This document shows, in pieces, positions 45,390 to 54,570 of a stretch of 64,000 bases of DNA. Source of the stretch: Pedobacter westerhofensis (GTDB lineage: Bacteria > Bacteroidota > Bacteroidia > Sphingobacteriales > Sphingobacteriaceae). The notes beneath the pieces were generated by a model. The model saw only the letters and a list, made by a program, of their open reading frames with translations, ran no database searches and was not told the origin of the DNA. Location: contig NZ_FXTN01000004.1 of NCBI RefSeq assembly GCF_900182595.1, positions 310,001-374,000 of the forward strand. The letters are read 5' to 3'. Position numbers and translations under genes: made by a program. Numbering within the stretch: position 1 is the stretch's first letter; every line of letters starts with the position of its first letter.

Positions 45390-47765
45390 ATGTTTAGACT
45401 GAACTTGAACATCGCACTGCGCAATCTATGGAGAAACAGGGGGATCACCTCTATCAATATTGGCGGACTGGCAATAGCATTAGCCGCTTTTATTCTGATC
45501 ATCATGTATGTAGGTTTTGAAAGCAGTTTTGATCAGAGTAATCCCAACTACAGGAATATTTATGCTGTCGGGAGAATCTATCCCGACTTTAAAACAATTT
45601 ATACGCCGCCTCCACTTGCAAAAGCAATTCAGCTCAATCTTCCTGAGGTAGAACTGGCCGGGATAATTAAGCAAAGCTCCTTTGAGATGGTGCTGAAGAA
45701 CGGGAAACACAGCATCATCACAAAGAATTTTTTACAGCTGGATTACAGCGCCGCAAGAATTCTTGATGTGCGGCCTGTTGGTGGTTTGGAAAAACCGGCT
45801 GGAGCAAATGACCGCCTCAATTATCTGGGGATGGCAGACATGAAAACATTATTCCCGGATAAACGGGATAACAAGCCTGAAATTGTGGGCGCTGGCAGCA
45901 GCACTTCTGGCATAACAGCGAAAATAAACGGAGCGATCATCAATGACAGGCATTCTCATATTACTTTTGATGCCATATCGGTTGCCAATGAGCTTGGGCA
46001 GGGAGAAAACTACGGTTACAACAACTACAGTACTTACATTCTGGTTAAGCCGGGTACTGATATCAATCACCTGGAACAAAAGATATCTGCCTTGTACCGG
46101 GCAGAGCTTTCAAAAGGAGAGACTGACAGAAAAACAATTGAAGAGATTAAACAGGTATCAACCTTCCTGGATCCGTTGGCCCATCTGCATTTAAGACCGA
46201 AGGCGGGCAATGATACGCCATATAAAATACTGATTGCTTTATCCGGACTGGGAATCCTGATGCTGGTGATTGCGTGCATCAATTTCACCAATATGAGTAT
46301 AGCACAGGCAAGCAGGCGTGCAAAGGAAGTTGGCGTCAAAAAGGTGATGGGGGCTTACCGTTCTCAGCTTACCCTCCAGTTTCTTACCGAGATTTTTGTA
46401 CAATGTTTTGTTGCTACAATCCTGGCGCTGATTATAGCTGAACTGGTACTGCCGGCATTCAACAACCTGTTTGCAATCAAACTAACGATCTGGGATCTTG
46501 AGAATCAACTGGTATGGCAGCTGCCGGTGGTCTTGTGCCTGATCACGGTCATCGCAGGAATATATCCTGCGCTGGTTTTATCTGGTTTTAAACCTGCGGT
46601 TGTGCTGAAAGGTAATTTTTCTGCCAGTAAGCACAGTTCCTGGTTACGGGACAGCTTGCTTGTCATTCAATTCGGCATTGCCATTATTTTTATCATTGGT
46701 TTATTTACGATCAATAGCCAGTTAAAATATATGCGCAACCAGGATCTGGGTTTTACAGCCAGTCAGGTGGTATATATAAAGAGCAATACCATTTTTACAA
46801 AGCCAGAGACCTTCCAACCGGTTAGGGAGAGGATACTAAAAATACCGGGACTGAGGTCTGCCACAGTGGCGACGAGTATTCCTGATGGTTCCGAAAATGG
46901 ATCTAACGGCTATACATACCGCGGTACACAGGCGAATATCGACTTTGTGGATGTTGATTTTGATTATTTTGAAACGCTGGATATTAAGTTAAAAGAGGGA
47001 CGCCTTTTTTCCCCGGCTTTCAAAACTGATACCGCTAATGCTGCGGTGATCAATGAAAGTGCCGTTGCTAGATTTAATATCAAAAACCCGGTAGGACAAA
47101 CGCTGCGTGGCTGTGACAGGGATTATAAGATAGTGGGAGTGGTAAAGGATTTTAAGTCACAGGGATTTGAAAATGCTATTCAGCCAACAATCTATGCGAT
47201 CCGTAATCCTTGCGGAAATCCTAAAATTGAGATTTTGCTGAAGATTGAGCAAAGTAAAATGGCTGCTGTACTGGCTATTCTGAAAGAAAAATGGCCGGAG
47301 ATTAATCCGAAAGACGGGGAGGATTTCAGGTATGAATTTTTAGATGAGCTCTATGGCAGGCTTTTTAAGAAACAGGAACAGCTGCAATCCGTATTTTTTG
47401 CCACCGCATTGCTTGCTATATTTATTGCTACATCAGGCTTATTTGCTTTCGCAAAATATGTAACAAATGGCAGGATCAAGGAAATAGCGGTACGTAAAAT
47501 ACTTGGGGCCACGGATCTGCAGATACTAAAAATGATTAACCGTTCCTTTCTTGTGATGGTAGTTTTGGCTAATCTGATCGCATGGCCAATAGCCTACATC
47601 CTGGTCAGCAAATGGCTTGAAACTTTCGTCTACAGGATTGATCTGCCAGTGGCGCCGTTTGTCTTCAGTGCTTTGATCACCACAATTTTATCGGTACTGA
47701 CGGTAAGCTTCCAGGCAGGCAAAGCAGTGAAAGCCAGTCCGGTGGATGCTTTAAAATACGAGTAA
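45390..47765 (+). CDS. FtsX/MacB-like ABC transporter permease
   Basis: A 791-residue inner-membrane protein with duplicated MacB-PCD plus FtsX arrangement. One helix lies near residue 20 (ITSINIGGLAIALAAFILIIMYVG). Then a large periplasmic domain, FtsX helices near 285-420 (IACINFTNMSIAQASRRAKEVGVKKVMGA is the classical coupling-helix region), a second single helix (LLVIQFGIAIIFIIGLFTI), a second periplasmic domain and the final three helices (EIAVRKILGATDLQILKMI). This is the mechanotransmission type of permease typical of Bacteroidota. No ATPase partner is adjacent, so it may use one encoded elsewhere. Substrate unknown. Confidence 0.9.
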   Translation: MFRLNLNIALRNLWRNRGITSINIGGLAIALAAFILIIMYVGFESSFDQSNPNYRNIYAVGRIYPDFKTIYTPPPLAKAIQLNLPEVELAGIIKQSSFEMVLKNGKHSIITKNFLQLDYSAARILDVRPVGGLEKPAGANDRLNYLGMADMKTLFPDKRDNKPEIVGAGSSTSGITAKINGAIINDRHSHITFDAISVANELGQGENYGYNNYSTYILVKPGTDINHLEQKISALYRAELSKGETDRKTIEEIKQVSTFLDPLAHLHLRPKAGNDTPYKILIALSGLGILMLVIACINFTNMSIAQASRRAKEVGVKKVMGAYRSQLTLQFLTEIFVQCFVATILALIIAELVLPAFNNLFAIKLTIWDLENQLVWQLPVVLCLITVIAGIYPALVLSGFKPAVVLKGNFSASKHSSWLRDSLLVIQFGIAIIFIIGLFTINSQLKYMRNQDLGFTASQVVYIKSNTIFTKPETFQPVRERILKIPGLRSATVATSIPDGSENGSNGYTYRGTQANIDFVDVDFDYFETLDIKLKEGRLFSPAFKTDTANAAVINESAVARFNIKNPVGQTLRGCDRDYKIVGVVKDFKSQGFENAIQPTIYAIRNPCGNPKIEILLKIEQSKMAAVLAILKEKWPEINPKDGEDFRYEFLDELYGRLFKKQEQLQSVFFATALLAIFIATSGLFAFAKYVTNGRIKEIAVRKILGATDLQILKMINRSFLVMVVLANLIAWPIAYILVSKWLETFVYRIDLPVAPFVFSALITTILSVLTVSFQAGKAVKASPVDALKYE

Positions 47766-48143
47766 GCATCCTTGATTTGCCGTTATTAGGATTAATATCG
47801 ACCTAAATTATCCAAAATATATGTTAATCGCAGTGCTGCGGCCTGACTCGATGTTTTAACATTAAAATCTCTTACAATGACAATATAGTGTGGTTACAGC
47901 GATACCGCTGGGCCATTTGATGATGATCCGGGAAAATTTAAGTTTAATCAAGAAATAAAGTTTTTCGCTTTTATACTCCATATCGGAGTAAATATACAAT
48001 AGTTGAAATATAGTGATTATTCTTTAGGTTAAATGACCGGGTAAATGTTATATTAGAGCAATGATTTGTTGTGCAGGGTTTTAACCTGGATATCAGGTTA
48101 TGCCAGACTCCTCAATATTTTTAACCGTTCTCAAATTATCCAG
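47766..48143. other. Intergenic region upstream of the kinase operon
   Basis: 378 bases. A small inverted repeat TACTCC-N5-GGAGTA at 47974-47990 is followed by AT-rich sequence and could be an operator; it has no T-run suggesting termination. The kinase frame is open back to 48066, but MLCRVLTWISGYARLL looks non-coding. Nothing else is evident. Confidence 0.3.
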
Positions 48144-49526
48144 ATGCATAAACCAAAAAAGAAGGAGATGTCAAGTGTTCCCACCGAAGAGCTTGCTTTT
48201 CAGCATGAGGAAAAAGAAAATCGGGCTGCTGAGCTAATCATTGCAAATAAAGAACTGGCTTTTCAGGAAAAAGAAAAAGGAAATCGTGCTGCCGAACTGC
48301 TCATTGCCAATAAAGAACTGGATTTCCAAAAAGAAGAGAAACAGAAACGTGCAGAAGAGCTTGTAATTGCAAACAAAGAACTGGCCTTTCAGAATGAAGA
48401 AAAGGGCAACCGTGCGGCAGAGTTGGTGATTGCCAATAAAGAACTTGCTTTTCAGGCCGAAGAAAAAGAAGACCGGGCTGCTGAACTGATCATTGCCAAC
48501 AGGGAGCTCGCCTTTCAGAATGAGGAGAAGGAAGACCGGGCGGCAGAGCTGATCATAGCCAACAAGGAACTTATTTTTCAAAACGCAGAAAAAGAAAGCA
48601 GGGCAGCCGAACTGGTGAAAGCCTATAAAGAACTGGCCTTCCAAAATCAGGAAAAAGAAAACAGGGCTGCGGAACTCATTATTATTAATAAGCAGCTGGC
48701 CTTTCAGAATGAAGAAAAGGAAAACAGGGCTGCTGAACTGATTGTCGCAAATGAGCATCTGAAGCAGGCGGAATTGGAAATTGCGGAGTTGAACATTGGT
48801 TTAGAACAAAAAATCATAGAGCGTACAGCTCAGCTGGAAGCCGCCAACAGGGAGATGGAAGCATTTTCGTACTCGGTTTCCCATGATTTAAGAGCACCCC
48901 TTCGCGCAATTAACGGTTTCACCCAGATCCTTATTGAAGACTATGCGGAGCAACTTGACCCTGATGCTTTGGATATCCTCAATGAAATTGTGGGCAACTC
49001 CAGCAGAATGGGACAGCTAATCGATAATCTTCTGGAATTTTCACGCTTTGGGAAGCAGAACCTCACCATGGTGAATATCAATATTACAGAGATGGTGGAA
49101 TCTATTGTTGCAGGACTGCTGAAAGAACACCCGGACCGTCAGGTGAGCGTGACGATCAAGCCTCTTGGAGATATCACGGGAGATAAAAATATGTTAAAGC
49201 AGGTTTTTATCAATATGATCTCAAATGCCTTTAAATATAGCGGTAAGAAAGAAAAAGCTATGATCGAAATAGGTTCCTATGAAAAAGATAAACAGTGCGT
49301 GTACTATGTGAAAGATAACGGAGCGGGTTTCGACATGAAGTATTATGATAAATTATATGGCGTTTTTCAACGCCTCCACAGCTCAAATGAATTTGAAGGT
49401 ACCGGCGTAGGCCTGGCCATCATACAACGTATCATTAGCAAACACAATGGCTCTGCATGGGCAGACGGAGTGGTAAACCAGGGTGCTTGTTTTTATATTT
49501 CCTTACCTACATTAATTAAAAATTAG
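48144..49526 (+). CDS. Cytoplasmic histidine kinase with nine 21-residue coiled-coil repeats
   Basis: About 460 residues with no membrane segment. Residues 16-204 (bases 48189-48755) are nine tandem copies of a 21-residue unit like [21 protein letters not shown], three heptads each, forming one long coiled coil. It leads straight into HisKA with [19 protein letters not shown] and the HATPase ([17 protein letters not shown], then [13 protein letters not shown] and [13 protein letters not shown]). No PAS or GAF sensory domain lies before the kinase, so the coiled coil or a partner must carry the signal. First of a three-gene signalling operon; the next gene starts two bases after its stop. Confidence 0.87.
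   Translation: MHKPKKKEMSSVPTEELAFQHEEKENRAAELIIANKELAFQEKEKGNRAAELLIANKELDFQKEEKQKRAEELVIANKELAFQNEEKGNRAAELVIANKELAFQAEEKEDRAAELIIANRELAFQNEEKEDRAAELIIANKELIFQNAEKESRAAELVKAYKELAFQNQEKENRAAELIIINKQLAFQNEEKENRAAELIVANEHLKQAELEIAELNIGLEQKIIERTAQLEAANREMEAFSYSVSHDLRAPLRAINGFTQILIEDYAEQLDPDALDILNEIVGNSSRMGQLIDNLLEFSRFGKQNLTMVNINITEMVESIVAGLLKEHPDRQVSVTIKPLGDITGDKNMLKQVFINMISNAFKYSGKKEKAMIEIGSYEKDKQCVYYVKDNGAGFDMKYYDKLYGVFQRLHSSNEFEGTGVGLAIIQRIISKHNGSAWADGVVNQGACFYISLPTLIKN
48189..48755 (+). repeat. Nine in-frame tandem repeats of 63 bp
   Basis: Nine adjacent 63 bp units, each encoding 21 residues starting E/Q-L-x-F-Q. The protein units are far more alike than the DNA: codons vary between units (CGT/CGG/AGG for the R, GAA/GAG), so the array is old and held by selection on the peptide rather than recently expanded. 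Each unit is exactly three heptads, so loss or gain would keep the coiled-coil register. Confidence 0.9.
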
Positions 49527-49528
49527 AG

Positions 49529-49987
49529 ATGCAAACAGCAGAAATTAACCATACGGATATCCAGATCCTACTTGTAGAAGATAACAAATCAGATGCTATG
49601 CTTACGATCAGGGCATTAAAAAAACACAACCTTGCTAATAACCTCATTCATTTGATAGATGGTGCACAGGCACTTGATTTTATCTTTGGAAAGGGAGAAT
49701 TTGACGGGCGGGATATTGAAAACAAACCCAAAGTAATCTTCCTGGACATAAAAATGCCAAAAGTAAGCGGACTGGAGGTGCTGCGTATCATTAAAGAAGA
49801 TGAAAGAACCAAACGAATTCCTGTAGTGATGATGACCTCATCGAAGGAGGAGAAAGATATTCTGGAAAGTCATCAGCTGGGGGTAAACAGTTACGTAGTG
49901 AAACCAGTTGGATTTGAGAATTTCTCCAAAACTATTGCCGAACTGGGATTCTACTGGTTGGCAATCAACAATTCACCTGAAATCTAA
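49529..49987 (+). CDS. Single-domain response regulator (Rcp1-like)
   Basis: A 152-residue stand-alone receiver. [21 protein letters not shown] gives the acidic pair, [17 protein letters not shown] the phospho-acceptor aspartate near 68, MMTSSKEE the threonine/serine switch, and [10 protein letters not shown] the lysine. No output domain follows, as in Rcp1, the partner of phytochrome-type kinases. The spacing of 2 and 3 bases from its neighbours places it in one operon between two kinases, suggesting it shuttles phosphate between them or acts by protein contact. Confidence 0.88.
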   Translation: MQTAEINHTDIQILLVEDNKSDAMLTIRALKKHNLANNLIHLIDGAQALDFIFGKGEFDGRDIENKPKVIFLDIKMPKVSGLEVLRIIKEDERTKRIPVVMMTSSKEEKDILESHQLGVNSYVVKPVGFENFSKTIAELGFYWLAINNSPEI

Positions 49988-49990
49988 TCC

Positions 49991-52228
49991 ATGAGAATAA
50001 ATACGAAATTGAAGATATTGCATCTCGAAGATCTCTTTAGTGATGCCGAACTGGTGAACAGGACTTTGAAAAAAGCCAAGTTTGACTTTGAGCGGCTGGT
50101 GGTAGACAATAGGGAGAACTTTATTAAAGCGCTAACCGAATTTGCCCCGGATATCATCCTTTCTGACCATTCCTTACCTTCATTTAATTCTCATGAAGCA
50201 TTATCCATCTTTAAGACGATGGGCTTGAATATTCCGTTTATCCTGATCACTGCTACTGTTTCTGAAGAGTTTGCGGTGGATGTAATCAAAAGGGGAGCGG
50301 ACGACTATATTTTGAAAGACAGGCTGGAGAGATTGCCCACTGCGCTTGCAAATGCCTTAGAAAAATTTCAACTGTTAAAGGATCATCAAAGCATCCAGGA
50401 TAACCTGGTCAAAAACGAAACGCTGTTCCGTGCTTTGATAGAGAACAGTGCCGATGCGATTATTGTGATCAATGAACAGGTGGAGTTCATTTATCAAAGT
50501 CCTGCTGTAGAGCGGCTTACAGGGTTTGATTTTACAGAATTAGTGGGTAAAAAATTATTAGATTATATACACCCGGATGATCTGGAAGATTATAAGCTCT
50601 TTTTTGAACAGGTACTGCAGTTACCGGGTATTGCCATCACCAATAAATTCAGGTTCCGTCAAAAGAATCTTGGTTATATTTACACCGATGGTACCATCAC
50701 CAACCTGCTGCACGATAAAAATGTGAATGCCCTGGTGATCAATTACAGGGACAATACCAAAAAGATCAAAGCCGAAGAGGAAAAAAAGGCCCTGGAAATT
50801 TTACTGGACAAGGCTACAAGCCTTGCCCGTATTGGCAGCTATGAAGTAGATCTGGAGAACAATACGCTTTACTGGTCTGCTATCACCAAACAAATCCATG
50901 AGGTTGGCGACACCTACCTGCCTACTGTTGAATCTGCCACCAGTTTTTACAAGGCGGGTTTCAACAGGGACACGATCAGTGATCAGTTGAAAATAGTAGT
51001 CAGTACCGGAAAGACGCTTGATCTGGAACTTCAGATCATCACAGCCAAAGGTAATGAGCGCTGGGTCAGGATCATCAGTGAGCCTGATTTTATCAATGGA
51101 AAATGTGTGAAAATACGGGGTAGTTTCCAGGATATAGACATCCGGAAACGGGCCGAACTGGAACTGCTGAAAGTAGCCGAGGAGAAAAATATGATCCTCG
51201 AAAGTATTGGCGACGGTTTTTTTACGCTGGATACCCATTGGATGATCACCTACTGGAACAAGGAAGCGGAGAACATTCTTAAGAAAAAAAGAGAGGAAGT
51301 GATTGGCAGGAACTTTTGGGACCTCTATCACGGGTCGGCAGGTACCCACAGTCACCTCAGTATGCTTAAGGCATCCAAAGAAAGCAAGGTGCAAAACTAC
51401 GAATGGTTTGTGGAGAACCTTAACTGCTGGCTTGATGTGACCGTTTATCCATCAATCCAGGGACTGTCTATTTTCTTTAAAGATATTACCGAGCGCAAAT
51501 TAGGCGAGATGGAGCGCACAAAAATGGTATCAGACTTATTGAAGCGCAACAACGATCTGGAACAATTTTCATATATCATCTCACATAATTTGAGGGCCCC
51601 GGTTGCAAATATCATCGGCCTTGCCGGAGAGCTGATCAGAGACCAGGTGCTCAAAGGGGAGAGCAACCTCCTGATTGATTACCTACTGGCCTCTACACAA
51701 AAGCTGGATACGGTGATCATAGATCTGAATGCTATTCTGCAGGTTAAACGGGAGATCATAGATAGTAAAGAAAATGTGGTTCTTTCCCGGCTGCTGGAAG
51801 AGGTTTTAACTTACCTGCCAAACCTGATCAGGCAGCAGAAAGTTAAGTTTATCATCGACTTTAGTGCAGGGGACGAACTCTGGACGTCAAAAAGTTTTAT
51901 GCACAGTATATTTTACAACCTGATTTCAAATAGCATCAAATACCGCAGGCCAATGGTTAATCCGATTATTGAGATTAAAAGCGAAAGGATAGGGAACAAA
52001 TTTATCCTCAGTTTTACAGATAACGGCATTGGCATTGATCTTGAAAAGAATAAATCCGAAATATTTGGATTGTATAAACGTTTCCACAGCCATGTTGAAG
52101 GTAAAGGCATGGGGCTGTTTATGGTGAAAACACAGATAGAAACACTTGGGGGAAGTATATCGGTAGAAAGCAAGGTGAACCGTGGTACGCAGTTCAGGCT
52201 GGAACTGAAAGTGAATCCTGCCGGATAA
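49991..52228 (+). CDS. Hybrid receiver-PAS-histidine kinase
   Basis: A 745-residue cytoplasmic protein. An N-terminal receiver (KILHLEDLFSDAELVNRTLKKA, DIILSDHSLPSFNS) is followed by PAS domains: one near 145-260 (LFRALIENSADAIIVINEQ), one PAS/PAC near 265-385 (ending IRGSFQDIDIRKR), and one near 390-510 (NMILESIGDGFFTLDTHWMITYWNKEAENIL). Then comes a kinase with FSYIISHNLRAPVANIIGL and an HATPase (SIFYNLISNSIKYR, DNGIGIDLEKN, GKGMGLFMVKTQIE). Receiver-first kinases usually accept phosphate from another kinase and relay or gate it. It is the last gene of the operon. Confidence 0.87.
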   Translation: MRINTKLKILHLEDLFSDAELVNRTLKKAKFDFERLVVDNRENFIKALTEFAPDIILSDHSLPSFNSHEALSIFKTMGLNIPFILITATVSEEFAVDVIKRGADDYILKDRLERLPTALANALEKFQLLKDHQSIQDNLVKNETLFRALIENSADAIIVINEQVEFIYQSPAVERLTGFDFTELVGKKLLDYIHPDDLEDYKLFFEQVLQLPGIAITNKFRFRQKNLGYIYTDGTITNLLHDKNVNALVINYRDNTKKIKAEEEKKALEILLDKATSLARIGSYEVDLENNTLYWSAITKQIHEVGDTYLPTVESATSFYKAGFNRDTISDQLKIVVSTGKTLDLELQIITAKGNERWVRIISEPDFINGKCVKIRGSFQDIDIRKRAELELLKVAEEKNMILESIGDGFFTLDTHWMITYWNKEAENILKKKREEVIGRNFWDLYHGSAGTHSHLSMLKASKESKVQNYEWFVENLNCWLDVTVYPSIQGLSIFFKDITERKLGEMERTKMVSDLLKRNNDLEQFSYIISHNLRAPVANIIGLAGELIRDQVLKGESNLLIDYLLASTQKLDTVIIDLNAILQVKREIIDSKENVVLSRLLEEVLTYLPNLIRQQKVKFIIDFSAGDELWTSKSFMHSIFYNLISNSIKYRRPMVNPIIEIKSERIGNKFILSFTDNGIGIDLEKNKSEIFGLYKRFHSHVEGKGMGLFMVKTQIETLGGSISVESKVNRGTQFRLELKVNPAG

Positions 52229-52251
52229 ATTGTTCTGGCAGCAGCAATGGG

Positions 52252-53241
52252 TTATGAACTTATTTTATCGCCCAGTACACGCTTAAGGTAATCGCCCGGG
52301 TTAACTTTGTAATACTTTTTAAATGCTTTTGCAAAATGGGTCATATTGGTGTAGCCGACCATATATCCTGCTTGAGATACGTTGTAATTTCTTGAATTCA
52401 AGAGATCTTTGGCCTTGATCACCTTTGCCTTTTGTGCAAACTGGTACAAGGTACGGTTGAATACCTGCTTGAATAATCTGGTCATTTTACTCTGGCCCAT
52501 GCCCACTTCTGCAGCAAGCTCAGCGATCTTGATGGTCTGATGACTATTTTCCATTAACTTCTTCCTGATAGCAAACATCTTTTCTGCATCCTCTTTTAAG
52601 AGGCCGGATGAATTGTAGCGTTCTTTGATCACAAAGCTGCGGTACAGTGTTAGCCTGAGCAGATTAAGCACAGCGAGATAGATTTCGAATTTCGAGGGCT
52701 CGCTCTCGCCGCCAATACATGCCAGTTTACGGATAAGGGTTTCTGCTTCAGGAACTGCTTCATCCAAATACAGGAAGGGTGAGATGGGATCGAGTCCATT
52801 TAATACATCAGGCTGATCCATAATGGCGCTGACAGTTGCGCTTGTAAAAGTTATTGTAATGGTTTTTAAAGGCTCGTTTTGAGGATAAGCTACTTCAACA
52901 GATGAGCCATATGAATAAAATAAAACGCTATTGGGGCCATTGTAATTTGTTTTTAGCCATTCACCATCTTTTTTGATGCTGATTTCATTTGACATGATGC
53001 TTGCAGAAATGCAGAAAGTTGTGCTGTCCTTTTCATTGATAGTTTCCTGTTGCCAGGGAACTATCAAATGGTATTTGCCCAGGTATAATGACAAATCCGA
53101 CGGAAAATACAATCCCCTAATCTTTCCGGAGCCTAAGGATGAGGGCAGGTTAACTGCATCTGAGGTACTTACATTGTAGAACTCAGTGGACAGGTCCTCA
53201 ATCAGGTTGGAGCCTTTTCTGATTCGGATATAGCTTTTCAT
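52252..53241 (-). CDS. AraC-family transcriptional regulator
   Basis: About 329 residues. A poorly conserved N-terminal ligand-type half precedes an AraC helix-turn-helix pair: IAELAAEVGMGQSKMTRLFKQVFNRTLYQF and VSQAGYMVGYTNMTHFAKAFKKYYKVNPGDYLKR. The start is set at 53241 (MKSYIRIRKGS) rather than 53319. Ligand unknown. Same strand as the EthD gene, 95 bases downstream of its stop, so possibly co-regulated. Confidence 0.82.
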   Translation of the reverse strand: MKSYIRIRKGSNLIEDLSTEFYNVSTSDAVNLPSSLGSGKIRGLYFPSDLSLYLGKYHLIVPWQQETINEKDSTTFCISASIMSNEISIKKDGEWLKTNYNGPNSVLFYSYGSSVEVAYPQNEPLKTITITFTSATVSAIMDQPDVLNGLDPISPFLYLDEAVPEAETLIRKLACIGGESEPSKFEIYLAVLNLLRLTLYRSFVIKERYNSSGLLKEDAEKMFAIRKKLMENSHQTIKIAELAAEVGMGQSKMTRLFKQVFNRTLYQFAQKAKVIKAKDLLNSRNYNVSQAGYMVGYTNMTHFAKAFKKYYKVNPGDYLKRVLGDKISS

Positions 53242-53336
53242 AGGCAGGACTGCTTCAACATGAAGAACTAAGGTAATAAAAAAAGTATATCGGCTGAACG
53301 GGTATATTTTTTGGCCCACAGCGAGGTTCCATATTT

Positions 53337-53672
53337 TTATATAACAACTGTTTCTTCTGTAACCAGCCTCAGTGCTGCGGGGATATCGAGAAAGTTATCG
53401 TGGTCAGGATCCACTTTATTGAGAAAATTATCGGACAGAAAGAATGAATTAAGATCCTCAAGACTGTCGAACCATGCCTCAATCATGGCATCATAGGCTG
53501 GGTTGGGGTAACCTGCTGCCGGAACTGGGACAGAAACTATAAACTTTCTGACAAACTGTTTGGTTTCGGGAATCGAGAGCAGGAGCGGAGCATGTATATC
53601 CCGGCGGTAATCTAAAAATTCCTGATGGCTCATGCCTTTCCGGCGTGTTAGTAAAATAGCTAGCTTGATCAT
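53337..53672 (-). CDS. EthD-domain protein
   Basis: A 111-residue cytoplasmic dimeric alpha-beta barrel protein. IKLAILLTRRKGMSHQEFLDYRRDIHAPL is the diagnostic EthD opening (with the H-P-L motif), and DAMIEAWFDSLEDLNSFF is the second strand-helix. Named from an ether-degradation accessory gene; many family members have unknown roles. It lies upstream of the AraC gene, preceded by an 8 bp inverted repeat. Confidence 0.82.
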   Translation of the reverse strand: MIKLAILLTRRKGMSHQEFLDYRRDIHAPLLLSIPETKQFVRKFIVSVPVPAAGYPNPAYDAMIEAWFDSLEDLNSFFLSDNFLNKVDPDHDNFLDIPAALRLVTEETVVI

Positions 53673-53677
53673 AATAT

Positions 53678-53703
53678 ATTTGAATGAAAATGTTTATTCA
53701 AAT
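53678..53703. promoter_or_regulatory. Candidate operator before the EthD gene
   Basis: ATTTGAAT (53678-53685) and ATTCAAAT (53696-53703) are exact complements with a 10-base spacer, lying six bases ahead of the EthD start on the minus strand. Position suits a repressor or AraC-type operator, but it is also an AT-rich region where such repeats can arise by chance. Confidence 0.3.
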
Positions 53704-53816
53704 CTCTATAATAATGCACAAGGCCAATAGCCTGAAACTTTTACAAAACAGCCCGAAAAGAGAATTATCAATATACCTTCTGAGTGTTCCTTTGATCAGG
53801 CGCTCTGATATGAATT

Positions 53817-54119
53817 TCATTGATGCCAGTCTTTTAACCAGACGTCATCATATTCTGCAGGATAACGTCTGAACTGCGTATTGACATAAGCACAAAGAGG
53901 AATGATCCGCAGATCATTTTCTTTTGCATAACTTACCAGCTGGTTAAGCAGCAATTTCGCAAACCCCCGGCCTTCATATTCGGGAGAAACTTCGGTATGA
54001 AAGACAGTAAGCCTTCCCTTTGTAAGAGCAATGTTCATCTTGCCCACTTTCACATCATCCGTAAACAGCTGAACCTCACCAGTGGAATGGCCCAGAAAGA
54101 CTACTTTTGTACTTTCCAT
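53817..54119 (-). CDS. GNAT-like acetyltransferase domain protein (YjdJ/NATD1 type)
   Basis: A 100-residue, short form of the GNAT fold. LTVFHTEVSPEYEGRGFAKLLLNQLVSYAKENDLRIIPLCAYV has the acetyl-CoA-binding EGRGFAK loop (Q/RxxGxG/A) and the terminal C-A-Y-V strand. The protein ends within the typical YjdJ tail. It starts with its A shared with the stop of the YjdI gene (TAATG), matching the E. coli yjdIJ gene pair. The acetylated substrate is unknown. Confidence 0.85.
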   Translation of the reverse strand: MESTKVVFLGHSTGEVQLFTDDVKVGKMNIALTKGRLTVFHTEVSPEYEGRGFAKLLLNQLVSYAKENDLRIIPLCAYVNTQFRRYPAEYDDVWLKDWHQ

Positions 54120-54352
54120 TATTTGATTACCTCCTTATTTTCTTCATTCTTAACAATGCTTAAAGCGCCCGAAGGGCATTTGGCAACCTGACCAATCAGT
54201 TCCTGCGTGGTTGCGTTTTCTGTCCTGATCCATGGCCTCGCCTTTGGATCATAAACTTTCGGCAGTGTGCTTACACATATTCCTGCATGTATACATATTT
54301 CCGGTTGCCAGAGAATTGTTATTTCCCCGGCCGGATATTTTATCGTTTCCAT
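54119..54352 (-). CDS. Divergent 4Fe-4S mono-cluster protein (YjdI type)
   Basis: A 77-residue ferredoxin-like protein. CIHAGICVSTLPKVYD and VAKCPSGALS supply the cysteines of one 4Fe-4S cluster in the Fer4_19/YjdI arrangement. The start is set at 54352 (METIKYPAGE); the frame is open to 54550, but the extra residues cross a long inverted repeat and are not family-like. Two-gene operon with the acetyltransferase. Function of YjdI/YjdJ is not established. Confidence 0.85.
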   Translation of the reverse strand: METIKYPAGEITILWQPEICIHAGICVSTLPKVYDPKARPWIRTENATTQELIGQVAKCPSGALSIVKNEENKEVIK

Positions 54353-54432
54353 CAGTTTCCTATTCAAAATATAGTGATGATAATTTATTTCAAGCTTTGA
54401 TGCAAAGTTCAGCAACCTGGCAGGATAAGAGA

Positions 54433-54494
54433 GATGATTTATGTCGAAAAAAAATGTAGTCATATATCTATCTTTTTTTTCGACATAGATCATC
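54433..54494. repeat. 22 bp imperfect inverted repeat between divergent genes
   Basis: GATGAT-T-TATGTCG-A8 (54433-54454) pairs with T8-CGACATA-G-ATCATC (54473-54494) with one mismatch; the loop is 18 bases. It sits between the divergent YjdI (start 54352) and pirin (start 54571) genes, so it is not a simple terminator for either. Candidate operator, cruciform or remnant of a small mobile element end. Confidence 0.6.
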
Positions 54495-54570
54495 TTCCTG
54501 TTTCCAGGTCTTGACGGAACTTTGCTATTGGCTTTATGCCACACAATCACATCATCAACTCGAAATTACA

